DNA from: Agromyces sp. ISL-38 | GTDB taxonomy: Bacteria > Actinomycetota > Actinomycetes > Actinomycetales > Microbacteriaceae | Direction: 5' to 3' | NCBI RefSeq assembly: GCF_018613935.1 | Contig: NZ_JAGGPF010000002.1 | Location: 124,001 to 188,000, forward strand | DNA: 64,000 bases | In this document: positions 27,767 to 35,189 of the stretch, in pieces | How the letters are laid out: every line of letters begins with the position of its first letter | Numbering within the stretch: the stretch's first letter is position 1 | Translations under genes and position numbers: made by a program | Notes under the pieces: model-generated | Database searches by the model: none | What the model was told of the DNA's origin: nothing | Seen by the model: only the letters and a program-made list of their open reading frames with translations

Positions 27767-28945
27767 ATGGGCTGGAGCCTGGTGCTCGACCTGGTGCTCG
27801 TGGTGGTGTTCATCGGGGCGATCGTGAACGGGTACCGTTCTGGCATCCTCGGAACCGCCGCTGGACTCGTCGGCCTCATCGCGGGCGGCATCGCCTCCTA
27901 CTTCGTCATGCCGTGGATCACCGGCATCGTTCCGGTGCCCGAGTGGCGCGCGCCCGCGGCGATCGTCGCCGCACTCATGCTGCTCTCGGCCGGCGCCTGG
28001 CTCGGCGCCGTGGTGGGCGGGGCCCTCCGCCATGGCGCCCGAGCGGTGAAGCTCGGGGTCCTCGACCGCGTGCTCGGCGCCATCGGCAACCTGCTCGTCA
28101 CGGCCTTCGTCGTGGCGCTCGTCGGCTCGGGCGTCTCGGCGATGGGCGTTCCCGTGCTCTCGCCCGCGGTCGCGAGCTCGCGAGTACTCCAGGTGCTCGA
28201 CAACGTGACGCCGGCCCCCGCGCGCTCGCTCCTCGCGGAACTCCGCACGGCCGCGCTCGGCGGCGCCATCCCGTGGCTCGTCGACGTGCTCGACGCTCCA
28301 CAGGAGAGCCCCGAGCTGCCCACGGGCGTCGTCGACGACGCGGAACTCGCCCGCGCCGCTGCATCCGTCGTCCGCATCACGGGCCCGGCATTCGAGTGCG
28401 GCAGCAGTCTCTCGGGCAGCGGATTCGTCGTCGCCGAGAACCGGATCGTCACGAATGCGCATGTCGTGGCCGGCGTCACCGAGCCGATCATCGAAGCGCC
28501 GGGGCAGCCGGCGGTCGAGGGGCGCGTCGTGGCATTCGACACTGAGCACGACCTCGCGCTCATCGCCGTGGAGGGCCTCGCCACTCCCCCGCTCGCGCTC
28601 GGCGAGCCCGCGGCGGGCGCCGAGGTCGCCGTGGCGGGCTACCCGTTCGGCGGGCCGTTCGAGCTGCGACCCGCGCGCGTGATGTCGAGCGGGCCGGTCA
28701 CCATCAGCGAGGGCGGCAGCACCTCGACCCGCGACATCATGACGCTCGCCGCCGACGTCGACCACGGCAATTCGGGCGGGCCGGTGCTCACGGGCGACGG
28801 CGCGGTGGGCGGCGTCGTGTTCGCGAAGGCGGACTCGGTCGACAATGTCGGCTTCGCCATTCCGGTCGCGACCCTCGCGCCGCTCGCGGCGAAGGCGCCG
28901 ACGCTCAGCGCTCCCGTCGACTCGGGGTCGTGCGTGCGCGGGTAG
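27767..28945 (+). CDS. marP: MarP-type membrane-anchored serine protease
   Basis: 392 residues. Four N-terminal membrane helices of the CvpA type (WSLVLDLVLVVVFIGAIVNGYRSGILGTAAGLVGLIAGGIASYFVMPWITG...) occupy about 1-135. A trypsin-like periplasmic protease domain follows (about 190-392) with catalytic His in IVTNAHVVAG, Asp in TEHDLALIAV and Ser in DHGNSGGPVL. Mycobacterial MarP maintains intrabacterial pH in acid and processes a peptidoglycan hydrolase. ATG at 27767 is preceded by GGAG; upstream in-frame starts have low-complexity arginine-rich sequence. It converges with galM. Confidence 0.9.
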   Translation: MGWSLVLDLVLVVVFIGAIVNGYRSGILGTAAGLVGLIAGGIASYFVMPWITGIVPVPEWRAPAAIVAALMLLSAGAWLGAVVGGALRHGARAVKLGVLDRVLGAIGNLLVTAFVVALVGSGVSAMGVPVLSPAVASSRVLQVLDNVTPAPARSLLAELRTAALGGAIPWLVDVLDAPQESPELPTGVVDDAELARAAASVVRITGPAFECGSSLSGSGFVVAENRIVTNAHVVAGVTEPIIEAPGQPAVEGRVVAFDTEHDLALIAVEGLATPPLALGEPAAGAEVAVAGYPFGGPFELRPARVMSSGPVTISEGGSTSTRDIMTLAADVDHGNSGGPVLTGDGAVGGVVFAKADSVDNVGFAIPVATLAPLAAKAPTLSAPVDSGSCVRG

Positions 28946-29002
28946 CGGCACGGCACGCGTCGCACGAAGCTGCGCGGACGCACCGCACAGCATCGTGTCC
29001 GG

Positions 29003-29935
29003 TTATTCGGCGCTGAAGCCCGCGAAGCGGATGCCCCAGCTCAACTGCCATTCCTCGCCCGGGTCGAGCCAGCGCAGCCCACGGCCCGAGTTGAACGCCT
29101 CGGCGGGCGCCGTCATCGGCTCGACGGCGATCGCGATGTCGCCCTCCTCGCCCGGGAACTGCCGGGTCGTGAACACCTGCACGTAGTCGAACTCGTCGTC
29201 GGCCCAGATCGACACGCTGCGGCCGTCGGGCGCGGTGAGCGAGTGCAGCACCTGGCCGTCTTCGCTCGCGAGCTCGCCGAACGCGTCGTCGAGCGAGAGC
29301 TCGCCGACCGGGCGGCCCTCGCGGAAGTCCCACTCGGTGCCCTCGACCGGCACCTCGCCGGTGGGCAGCAGGCGCTCGTCGACCTCGATGTGGCTCGCGG
29401 CGTCGAGCCGCAGCGTGAGGTCGCGCGTCGGAACGTCGCCGATCTTGATGTAGGGGTGCGTGCCGATCGCGACGGGCGCCGGCTCGGCGCCGAGGTTCTC
29501 GACGAAGTGCGTGACCCGCAGTCCGTCGGCCACGAGCTCGTAGTGCACGGCCGTTCCGAGGAGGAACGGATACCCGAGCTGCGGGTAGATCGTCGCGGAG
29601 AGGGTCACCGAGTCGCGTTCGCGGGCGATCGGCTTGTACTCCGTGTAGCGCAGCAGGCCGTGGATGGCGTTGTTGCGCGCAGGCTCGGTGATCGCGAGCT
29701 GGTGCTCCTCGCCCTCGTGGCTCCAGCGGCCGTCGCGGATGCGGTTCGGCCACGGCACGAGCACGATGCCGGCGCCCATGGGCGGGGACTGGTCTTCGGC
29801 GAACTCGGGCACGAGGTCGATGCCGTTGATGCTGAGCGAGCGGATGCCGGCGGCGACGGCGGTGATGGTCGCGCGCACCTCCCCGCTCGAGGTCGAGGTC
29901 TCGAGGGCGAACTGCTCGCCCGTGGGAAGGGTCAT
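29003..29935 (-). CDS. galM: Aldose 1-epimerase (galactose mutarotase-like)
   Basis: 310 residues. Converts beta- to alpha-galactose for galactokinase. Seen: GAGIVLVPWPNRIRDGRWSHEGEEHQLAITEPARNNAIHGLLRYTEYK, containing the family's PxxNRI and the catalytic-type His of NAIHG, AIGTHPYIKIG with the second His, and C-terminal AVEPMTAPAEAFNSGRGLRWLDPGEEWQLSWGIRF, with the Glu of EPM fitting the base. ATG overlaps the deoR-type regulator's stop as ATGA, so regulator and mutarotase form an operon divergent from galT-galK. Confidence 0.9.
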   Translation of the reverse strand: MTLPTGEQFALETSTSSGEVRATITAVAAGIRSLSINGIDLVPEFAEDQSPPMGAGIVLVPWPNRIRDGRWSHEGEEHQLAITEPARNNAIHGLLRYTEYKPIARERDSVTLSATIYPQLGYPFLLGTAVHYELVADGLRVTHFVENLGAEPAPVAIGTHPYIKIGDVPTRDLTLRLDAASHIEVDERLLPTGEVPVEGTEWDFREGRPVGELSLDDAFGELASEDGQVLHSLTAPDGRSVSIWADDEFDYVQVFTTRQFPGEEGDIAIAVEPMTAPAEAFNSGRGLRWLDPGEEWQLSWGIRFAGFSAE

Positions 29936-30819
29936 GGATCCACTCTAGGGTCTCGGGCGAGCACGGACAGCCCGGCATCCTCGAGCTCGGCGACGAGTGC
30001 CACGGGGGCCCAGGCATCCGTCACGAGCGCGTCAAAGGCATCGATCGGCGCGACCCGGCCGAGGTGCACCTCGCCGAGCTTCGAGCCGTCGGCCACGACG
30101 ATCGAACGGGCGGCGGAGCGCAGCATGAGCGCCTTGACCGCCGCTTCGGGCAGGTTCGCATTCGTCACGCCGTGCACGGGGTCGACGCCGTTGCAGCCGA
30201 TGAACGCGAGGTCGACGTGCACCTCGTCGAGCATGGAGCTCGCGAGCGGATGCACGAGCGAGTGCTGCTTCGGGCGCAGCGTGCCGCCTGTGACCACGAC
30301 GGTGAATCGAGGGATCTCGTCTTCGAGCTCGAGGGCGAGCGAGAGGCCGTTCGTGAACACGGTGAGGTCTTCGAGGTCGGTGCGAGCCCGCAGCGCCCGG
30401 GCGATCTGCAGCGTCGTCGTGCCGACGTCGAGGATGATGCTCTGCCCGCTGCGCACGAGCGAGGCGGCGTACTCGCCGATCTGCCGCTTCGGCTCGACGG
30501 ATGCCGCGAGCGCCTCCTCGAAGGTCGGCTCGCGCTCGGGTCGCTCCGTTTCGAGCTGCGACGACACGGGCACCGCACCGCCGTGCACGCGGCGGATGCC
30601 GCCCTGCCGCTCCAGCGCGTCGAGGTCGGCCCTGGCTGTGACCGGAGTCACGCCGAATGCGTCGCTGAGCTCGGCGACGCGCACGAACCCCCGCTCGGCC
30701 ACGAGGGCGAGTGCGAGCTCGCGCCGCCGCGGCGCGTCGAGCACGACCCGCACGTCGGCACGATCGCGCGCCACGCCGCCCCTGCTCGGAGCGGCGTCGA
30801 CGTATTCGTCTCCTGCCAT
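29932..30819 (-). CDS. DeoR/GlpR-family regulator of the galactose locus
   Basis: 295 residues. N-terminal DeoR winged HTH (about 28-85) in RRRELALALVAERGFVRVAELSDAFGVTPVTARADLDALERQGGIRRVHGGAV. The C-terminal DeoRC sugar-phosphate sensor (about 105-275) contains SIILDVGTTTLQIARAL, TVFTNGLSLALEL, VVVTGGTLRPKQHSLVHP and ARSIVVADGSKLGEVHLGRVAPI. ATG at 30819 was chosen; upstream in-frame ATGs run into the galT coding region. Location between galM and divergent galT-galK predicts repression of the Leloir genes, relieved by a galactose-derived phosphate (inference). Confidence 0.88.
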   Translation of the reverse strand: MAGDEYVDAAPSRGGVARDRADVRVVLDAPRRRELALALVAERGFVRVAELSDAFGVTPVTARADLDALERQGGIRRVHGGAVPVSSQLETERPEREPTFEEALAASVEPKRQIGEYAASLVRSGQSIILDVGTTTLQIARALRARTDLEDLTVFTNGLSLALELEDEIPRFTVVVTGGTLRPKQHSLVHPLASSMLDEVHVDLAFIGCNGVDPVHGVTNANLPEAAVKALMLRSAARSIVVADGSKLGEVHLGRVAPIDAFDALVTDAWAPVALVAELEDAGLSVLARDPRVDP

Positions 30820-30847
30820 ACCGGCATTCTGCGGCCTCAATCGTCGC

Positions 30848-30883
30848 TTTGCAATACGAAACCCAGTTGTTTGCGAAACGAAA
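30848..30883. promoter_or_regulatory. Candidate operator: two 14-nt direct repeats in the gal control region
   Basis: TTTGCAATACGAAA (30848-30861) and TTTGCGAAACGAAA (30870-30883) match at 12 of 14 positions and start 22 nt apart, two helical turns. They lie in the 82-nt divergent gap and are AT-richer than their surroundings. The TTTG...CGAAA type recalls operators of DeoR-family repressors. Confidence 0.6.
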
Positions 30884-30901
30884 GGCGCGTATCGTGGCCG
30901 C

Positions 30902-32071
30902 GTGGCTGACCCGAACGAGACCGCCGACGCGGCATCCGTCCCCATCACCGACCCTCGCATCGAGGTGCGTCGCAGCACCCTCGCCGACGGTCGTGAGCTC
31001 ATCTACTTCGACGACGCCGACACGACCCTGCCGCCCGAACGCGGCATCGACGAGCGCGCGCTCGACCCTCGACCGGCCAACGCGCACATGCGGCAGGATC
31101 CACTCACCGGCGAGTGGGTCTCGATCGCCGCCGCCCGCCAGAACCGCGTGTTCCTGCCGCCCGCCGACCTCGACCCGCTCGCGCCGCAGCGAGAGGGCAA
31201 CCCCTCCGAGATCCCGAGCCGCTATGACGTGGCCGTGTTCGAGAACCGCTCGCCCTCGTTCGGGCCCGAGCTCGCGGCCGATGGAACGGATGCCGCGAGC
31301 GCCGGGGCCCTCGCCGAGCTCCGCAGCGTCGGGCTCGAACGCACCCGCTCGTCGATCGGCCGCTGCGAGGTGGTGTGCTTCAGCCCCGAGCACGAGGGGT
31401 CCTTCGGCACTCAGACGGTCTCGCGCGCACGCACGGTGATCGAGGCATGGGCGCAGCGCACGGCCGCGTTGTCGGCGATGCCCGGTGTGGAGCAGGTCTT
31501 CCCGTTCGAGAACCGCGGGAAGGAGATCGGCGTGACGCTCGGGCATCCGCACGGGCAGATCTACGCCTACCCCTACGTGACGCCGCGCACGCAGCGCCTC
31601 CTCGACTCGGTCGACGCCTACGGACCGACCCTGTTCGCCGACCTCCTCGAGCGGGAACGGAACGGGCCGCGAGTACTCATCACGGGCGAGCACTGGACGG
31701 CGTTCGTGCCGTTCGCGGCACGCTGGCCCATCGAGGTGCACCTGCTCCCCCACCGCCACGTGCCCGACTTCGCCGCGACGAGCCTCGCCGAGCGCGACGA
31801 GCTCGCCGAGCTCTACCTGCGCCTGTTGCGCGGCGTCGACGCGCTCTACGACACGCCCACGCCGTACATCGCGGCGTGGCACCAGGCGCCCGTGCACGAG
31901 CGACGCGACGAGGTGCGGCTCATGCTGCAGCTCACGAGTCCTCGCCGCGCCGCCGACAAGTTGAAGTACCTCGCCGGCTCGGAGGCCGCGATGGGGGCAT
32001 GGATCGGGGATGTCACCCCCGAGTCGCAAGCTGAGGCGCTGCGCGCCGCAATCGGAAGGGTTCGGGTATGA
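30902..32071 (+). CDS. galT: Galactose-1-phosphate uridylyltransferase
   Basis: 389 residues; exchanges UMP between UDP-glucose and galactose-1-phosphate. Early motif MRQDPLTGEWVSIAAARQNR, active-site HPH in GVTLGHPHGQIYAYPYV, and later VEVHLLPHRHVPDF-type sequence (IEVHLLPHRHVPDFAATSL), PYIAAWHQAPVH. GTG at 30902 is the best start; AAAGG lies 17 nt before it, too far for a strong ribosome site, so a leaderless or near-leaderless message is possible. Its stop overlaps galK (ATGA). UDP-galactose 4-epimerase is not in the window. Confidence 0.93.
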   Translation: MADPNETADAASVPITDPRIEVRRSTLADGRELIYFDDADTTLPPERGIDERALDPRPANAHMRQDPLTGEWVSIAAARQNRVFLPPADLDPLAPQREGNPSEIPSRYDVAVFENRSPSFGPELAADGTDAASAGALAELRSVGLERTRSSIGRCEVVCFSPEHEGSFGTQTVSRARTVIEAWAQRTAALSAMPGVEQVFPFENRGKEIGVTLGHPHGQIYAYPYVTPRTQRLLDSVDAYGPTLFADLLERERNGPRVLITGEHWTAFVPFAARWPIEVHLLPHRHVPDFAATSLAERDELAELYLRLLRGVDALYDTPTPYIAAWHQAPVHERRDEVRLMLQLTSPRRAADKLKYLAGSEAAMGAWIGDVTPESQAEALRAAIGRVRV

Positions 32072-33225
32072 GCGAGGTCGCCGAGGCGATGCACGGATTC
32101 GCCGAGTGGTTCGGGCACGCTCCAATCGGCGCCTGGTCGGCACCGGGCCGGGTCAACCTGATCGGCGAGCACACCGACTACAACGACGGATTCGTCTTCC
32201 CGTTCGCGATCGACCGTCGCACGGCGGTCGCCCTCGGCGATCGTGACGACCGCGTCATCCGCGTCGCCTCGAGCTTCGCCGCCGAGCCCGTCGAGATCCA
32301 CCTCGACGAGCTCGCGCCCGACGCGCTGAGCGGCTGGGCGGCGTATCCGCTCGGCGTCGCCTGGGCCCTCGGCGAGTTCGGCGCCGACCTCGAGCACGTG
32401 CGCGGCGTCGACCTCTTCCTGAGCTCCAACGTGCCGGTCGGCGCAGGACTCTCGTCGTCGGCCGCGATCGAGTGCGCCGTCGCACTCGCGCTCGACGAGC
32501 ACTGGGGTCTCGGCTTCGACCGGCCCACGCTCGCGAAGGTCGGCCAGCTCGCCGAGAACCGCGTCGTCGGCGCGCCGACGGGCATCATGGACCAGTCGGC
32601 GTCGCTTCTCGGCGAGGCAGACGCCGCCGTCTTCCTCGACTGCCGGAGCCTCGACGCCGACGTGATCCCCCTCGGGTTCGAGGCCGACGGGCTCTCGCTC
32701 ATGGTCATCGACGTGCGTGTCGAGCACGCGCATGCCTCCGGCGGATACGCGGCGCGACGGGCCTCATGCGAAGCGGGAGCGCGCGCGCTCGGGGTCGAGT
32801 CGCTGCGCGATGTCCGCCCCGACGATCTCGCGCGCGCCGAGGTGCTGCTCGACGACGAGACGTTCCGCCGGGTGCGCCACGTCGTCACCGAGGACCAGCG
32901 CGTGCTCGACGCGGTGCGCACGCTTCGTGAGCATGGCCCGGGCGCGATCGGGCCGTTGCTCGACGCCTCGCACGTCTCGATGCGCGACGACTTCGAGATC
33001 TCGGTTCCCGAGCTCGATCTCGCCGTCGAGACGGCGCAGGCACACGGCGCGATCGGAGCGCGGATGACCGGCGGCGGCTTCGGCGGCTCCGCGATCGCGC
33101 TCCTGGTCGACGGGCTCGTTCCGATCGTGACCCGTGAGGTGCTCGCCGCGTTCGCGGAGCGCGGCTATCGTGAGCCCGCCGTGTTCACAGTGCGGCCGAG
33201 CCAAGGGGCCAGGCGCGACGCATAG
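32068..33225 (+). CDS. galK: Galactokinase
   Basis: 385-residue GHMP kinase. GalK signature PGRVNLIGEHTDYNDGFVFPFAIDR, ATP-binding VPVGAGLSSSAAIECAVALAL, catalytic region GAPTGIMDQSASLLGEADAAVFLDCRSL and third motif RMTGGGFGGSAIAL. Phosphorylates galactose at C1 before GalT. ATG overlaps the galT stop. It converges with the XRE regulator gene (13-nt gap). Confidence 0.95.
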   Translation: MSEVAEAMHGFAEWFGHAPIGAWSAPGRVNLIGEHTDYNDGFVFPFAIDRRTAVALGDRDDRVIRVASSFAAEPVEIHLDELAPDALSGWAAYPLGVAWALGEFGADLEHVRGVDLFLSSNVPVGAGLSSSAAIECAVALALDEHWGLGFDRPTLAKVGQLAENRVVGAPTGIMDQSASLLGEADAAVFLDCRSLDADVIPLGFEADGLSLMVIDVRVEHAHASGGYAARRASCEAGARALGVESLRDVRPDDLARAEVLLDDETFRRVRHVVTEDQRVLDAVRTLREHGPGAIGPLLDASHVSMRDDFEISVPELDLAVETAQAHGAIGARMTGGGFGGSAIALLVDGLVPIVTREVLAAFAERGYREPAVFTVRPSQGARRDA

Positions 33226-33238
33226 CGGCGGCAGGCAG

Positions 33239-33868
33239 TCAGGGGTCGCACCGGCACGCGCAGTCGTCGGTGCAGCCGCGGCTCTCCCAGCACCCATCGA
33301 GGCAGGTGCACTCGACTTCGAGCAGTGCCGCCGCCAGGCGTCGCGCGTGTTGGAGGCGTTCGGCGTTCTGCTCGCCCTCGCGCTCGGCAACGCCGCTCAC
33401 GGTCGGCTGATCGTTGAGGGCGTGGGACCCCGCCGCGCTCCTCCGCCGATCCCGTATGGCTCGGTGGTGGTACCAACCGCGCGGACTGGCGCGACCACTG
33501 TGAGGTTTGAGCAAAGCTGACATCGGCGCGTCTGACGGTTCACGTACGTCGAGATGCGCCGGCATCCGGCGATCGGCGTTGTCGCGGAGAACGTCCTTGG
33601 GGACCGGAACGACCTCGACCCCGTCTCGATCGAGGACTGCGATGCGCATCTCGGCGAGCGCCAAGATCTTCACCAACAGCAGAAGGTCAACCCGGCGTCG
33701 CGACGACTCGATGCGAGCCACCTGTGACTGGTCGAGGCCAAGCGCGAGCCCGAGATCTCGCTGGCTCAAATCGCATATCCGCCGCACGCGCATCACGATT
33801 CCAGGCACATCGATCTCGGCGGCATCGACGCGGTCGAGCCCGCTGCCGTGTACCTCGTCCCTGCTCAT
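33239..33868 (-). CDS. XRE-type DNA-binding protein with cysteine-rich tail
   Basis: 209 residues from ATG 33868. HTH_XRE (about 25-80): VMRVRRICDLSQRDLGLALGLDQSQVARIESSRRRVDLLLLVKILALAEMRIAVLDRDG. A linker with DRRMPAHLDV follows, then a low-complexity basic part, and the C-terminus is unusually rich in Cys (CTCLDGCW...GCTDDCACRC; eight Cys in about 20 residues), which could bind metal or respond to redox. A longer in-frame start at 33955 lacks support. Downstream of it (33869-34075) there is no gene. Target unknown. Confidence 0.7.
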   Translation of the reverse strand: MSRDEVHGSGLDRVDAAEIDVPGIVMRVRRICDLSQRDLGLALGLDQSQVARIESSRRRVDLLLLVKILALAEMRIAVLDRDGVEVVPVPKDVLRDNADRRMPAHLDVREPSDAPMSALLKPHSGRASPRGWYHHRAIRDRRRSAAGSHALNDQPTVSGVAEREGEQNAERLQHARRLAAALLEVECTCLDGCWESRGCTDDCACRCDP

Positions 33869-34075
33869 TTCGGCCCATCCACAGCCGCAGCCTCTCAGAT
33901 GGCGCCGACACTGCAACGACCTGGCTCCCGACATTGCACCGAATGGCTCCGACATGGCTCCGAGTGACCTCGGGTCCTCACCGACTCCGCCACTGATGCC
34001 AAAACTGCATCAGCGGCGGATTGCGACGCAGAACGGTGTCCACCCGGCAGTCTTGACCGCCGCGGCCATTCCCGG

Positions 34076-34648
34076 TCAGCGACTCGCGCGCCACTCCTCG
34101 GCGAGGATTCCGTACGTGTAGCCGTCGATCCAGCCGAGCTCGGCATGCCACGAGTCGCGCACGCCGTGCTGCTCCCGCCGCATGCCGAGCTTCTCCATGA
34201 CCCGCCACGAGGCGACGTTGTCGGCGAAGCAACCGGCCGTGACCCGGTGCAGGCCGAGCTCCGCGAACGCGAGGTCGAGCAGACTCCGGGCGATGTCGGT
34301 CGCGTACCCGTTTCCGGCGTGGACGGGATCGATGAGATAGCCGAGGAGCCCTTCGGCTCCGCGCCAGGCATCGCCATGGAACTGCCCCATGCCGTCGCGC
34401 AAGTCGAGCGAACCGGTGCCGACGACGACCCCGTCGAGCACGGCCACTGCCGTGTGCTGGTCGGGGTCCTCGACGCTCTCGAGCCACGCCGTCCGGAACG
34501 CTTCGGGGTCGACCATGGTGTGCAGGAGCCAGCGGGTGACCTCGGGCCGGTTGCGCCACTCGAGCACCTGGTCGAGGTCGTCGCTCGTCGGCGGTCGGAG
34601 GACGAGCGGGCCCGCGCGGCGCGGCCACGCCGCGCGCGGCGACGTCAC
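34076..34648 (-). CDS. GNAT-family N-acetyltransferase (RimJ/RimL-like)
   Basis: 190 residues. Seen: GPLVLRPPTSDDLDQVLEWRNRPEVTRWLLH at the N-terminus, AEGLLGYLIDPVHAGNGYATDIARSLLDLAFAELGLHRVTAGCFADNVASWRVMEKLGMRREQHGVRDSWHAELGWIDGYTYGILAEEW, the acetyl-CoA loop being in HAGNGYATD. This is the pattern of ribosomal-protein or antibiotic-modifying acetyltransferases; the substrate is unknown. GTG at 34648 overlaps the YbaK-family stop (GTGA), so both are coupled. Confidence 0.88.
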   Translation of the reverse strand: MTSPRAAWPRRAGPLVLRPPTSDDLDQVLEWRNRPEVTRWLLHTMVDPEAFRTAWLESVEDPDQHTAVAVLDGVVVGTGSLDLRDGMGQFHGDAWRGAEGLLGYLIDPVHAGNGYATDIARSLLDLAFAELGLHRVTAGCFADNVASWRVMEKLGMRREQHGVRDSWHAELGWIDGYTYGILAEEWRASR

Positions 34649-35139
34649 TCGGATGCCTCGGGCGCTGGCTCGACCGCGCGCGGCGCGCCTCCCGTGATGC
34701 GCACGAGCTCGGCGAAGGTCGTGGGGAACACGGTCTTCGCGTGGCCCGCCGCCGCCCATACGACGGGATACTCGGCGAGTTGCACGTCGACGATCGTGCG
34801 CACCGGTGCGGGATGCCCGAGCGGTGCGACGCCGCCGATCACCTGCCCCGTGGCCTCCCTCACGGTCTCCTTCGACGCGCGCCGGATGACGCCGCCGAGC
34901 TCCGCGCCGAGCCACTCCGTGTCGACCCGGTGCGATCCCGAGGTGAGCACGAGAATCGGCTCGTCGTCGATGGTGAACACGAGCGAGTTCGCGATCTGGC
35001 CGACCTCGACGCCGAGCGCGTCGGCGGCGAGCTGCGCCGTGGTCACGGCGTCGTCGAACCAGAAGATCTCGGGGCTGAGGCCGTGGCCGGCGAGGGCCCC
35101 GGCGACGCGGTCGACCGCGGGGTGGGAGGACTGTGCCAT
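34645..35139 (-). CDS. YbaK/EbsC-family aminoacyl-tRNA editing protein
   Basis: 164 residues: FDDAVTTAQLAADALGVEVGQIANSLVFTIDDEPILVLTSGSHRVDTEWLGAELGGVIRRASKETVREATGQVIGGVAPLGHPAPVRTIVDVQLAEYPVVWAAAGHAKTVFPTTFAELVRITGG. The conserved GQIANSLVF and GxVIGGVAPLGHP motifs place it in the YbaK domain family, which deacylates mischarged tRNAs such as Cys-tRNA-Pro. The active-site Lys expected after GQI-type motif is replaced by Asn in QIANSLVF, so specificity is uncertain. First gene of a pair with a GNAT enzyme. Confidence 0.85.
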   Translation of the reverse strand: MAQSSHPAVDRVAGALAGHGLSPEIFWFDDAVTTAQLAADALGVEVGQIANSLVFTIDDEPILVLTSGSHRVDTEWLGAELGGVIRRASKETVREATGQVIGGVAPLGHPAPVRTIVDVQLAEYPVVWAAAGHAKTVFPTTFAELVRITGGAPRAVEPAPEASE

Positions 35140-35189
35140 GCACCGATCCTACGATCCGCAGCAGGTGGTCGACGCGACGGAATCACCCG

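Noticed and set aside
27631-27767. 45-residue ORF (MCGRRRRDPSWDADEADRER...) ending at the marP start
   Set aside because: It overlaps the marP ATG as TGATG, but it has no ribosome site, is Arg-rich and resembles nothing; most probably a leader shadow.
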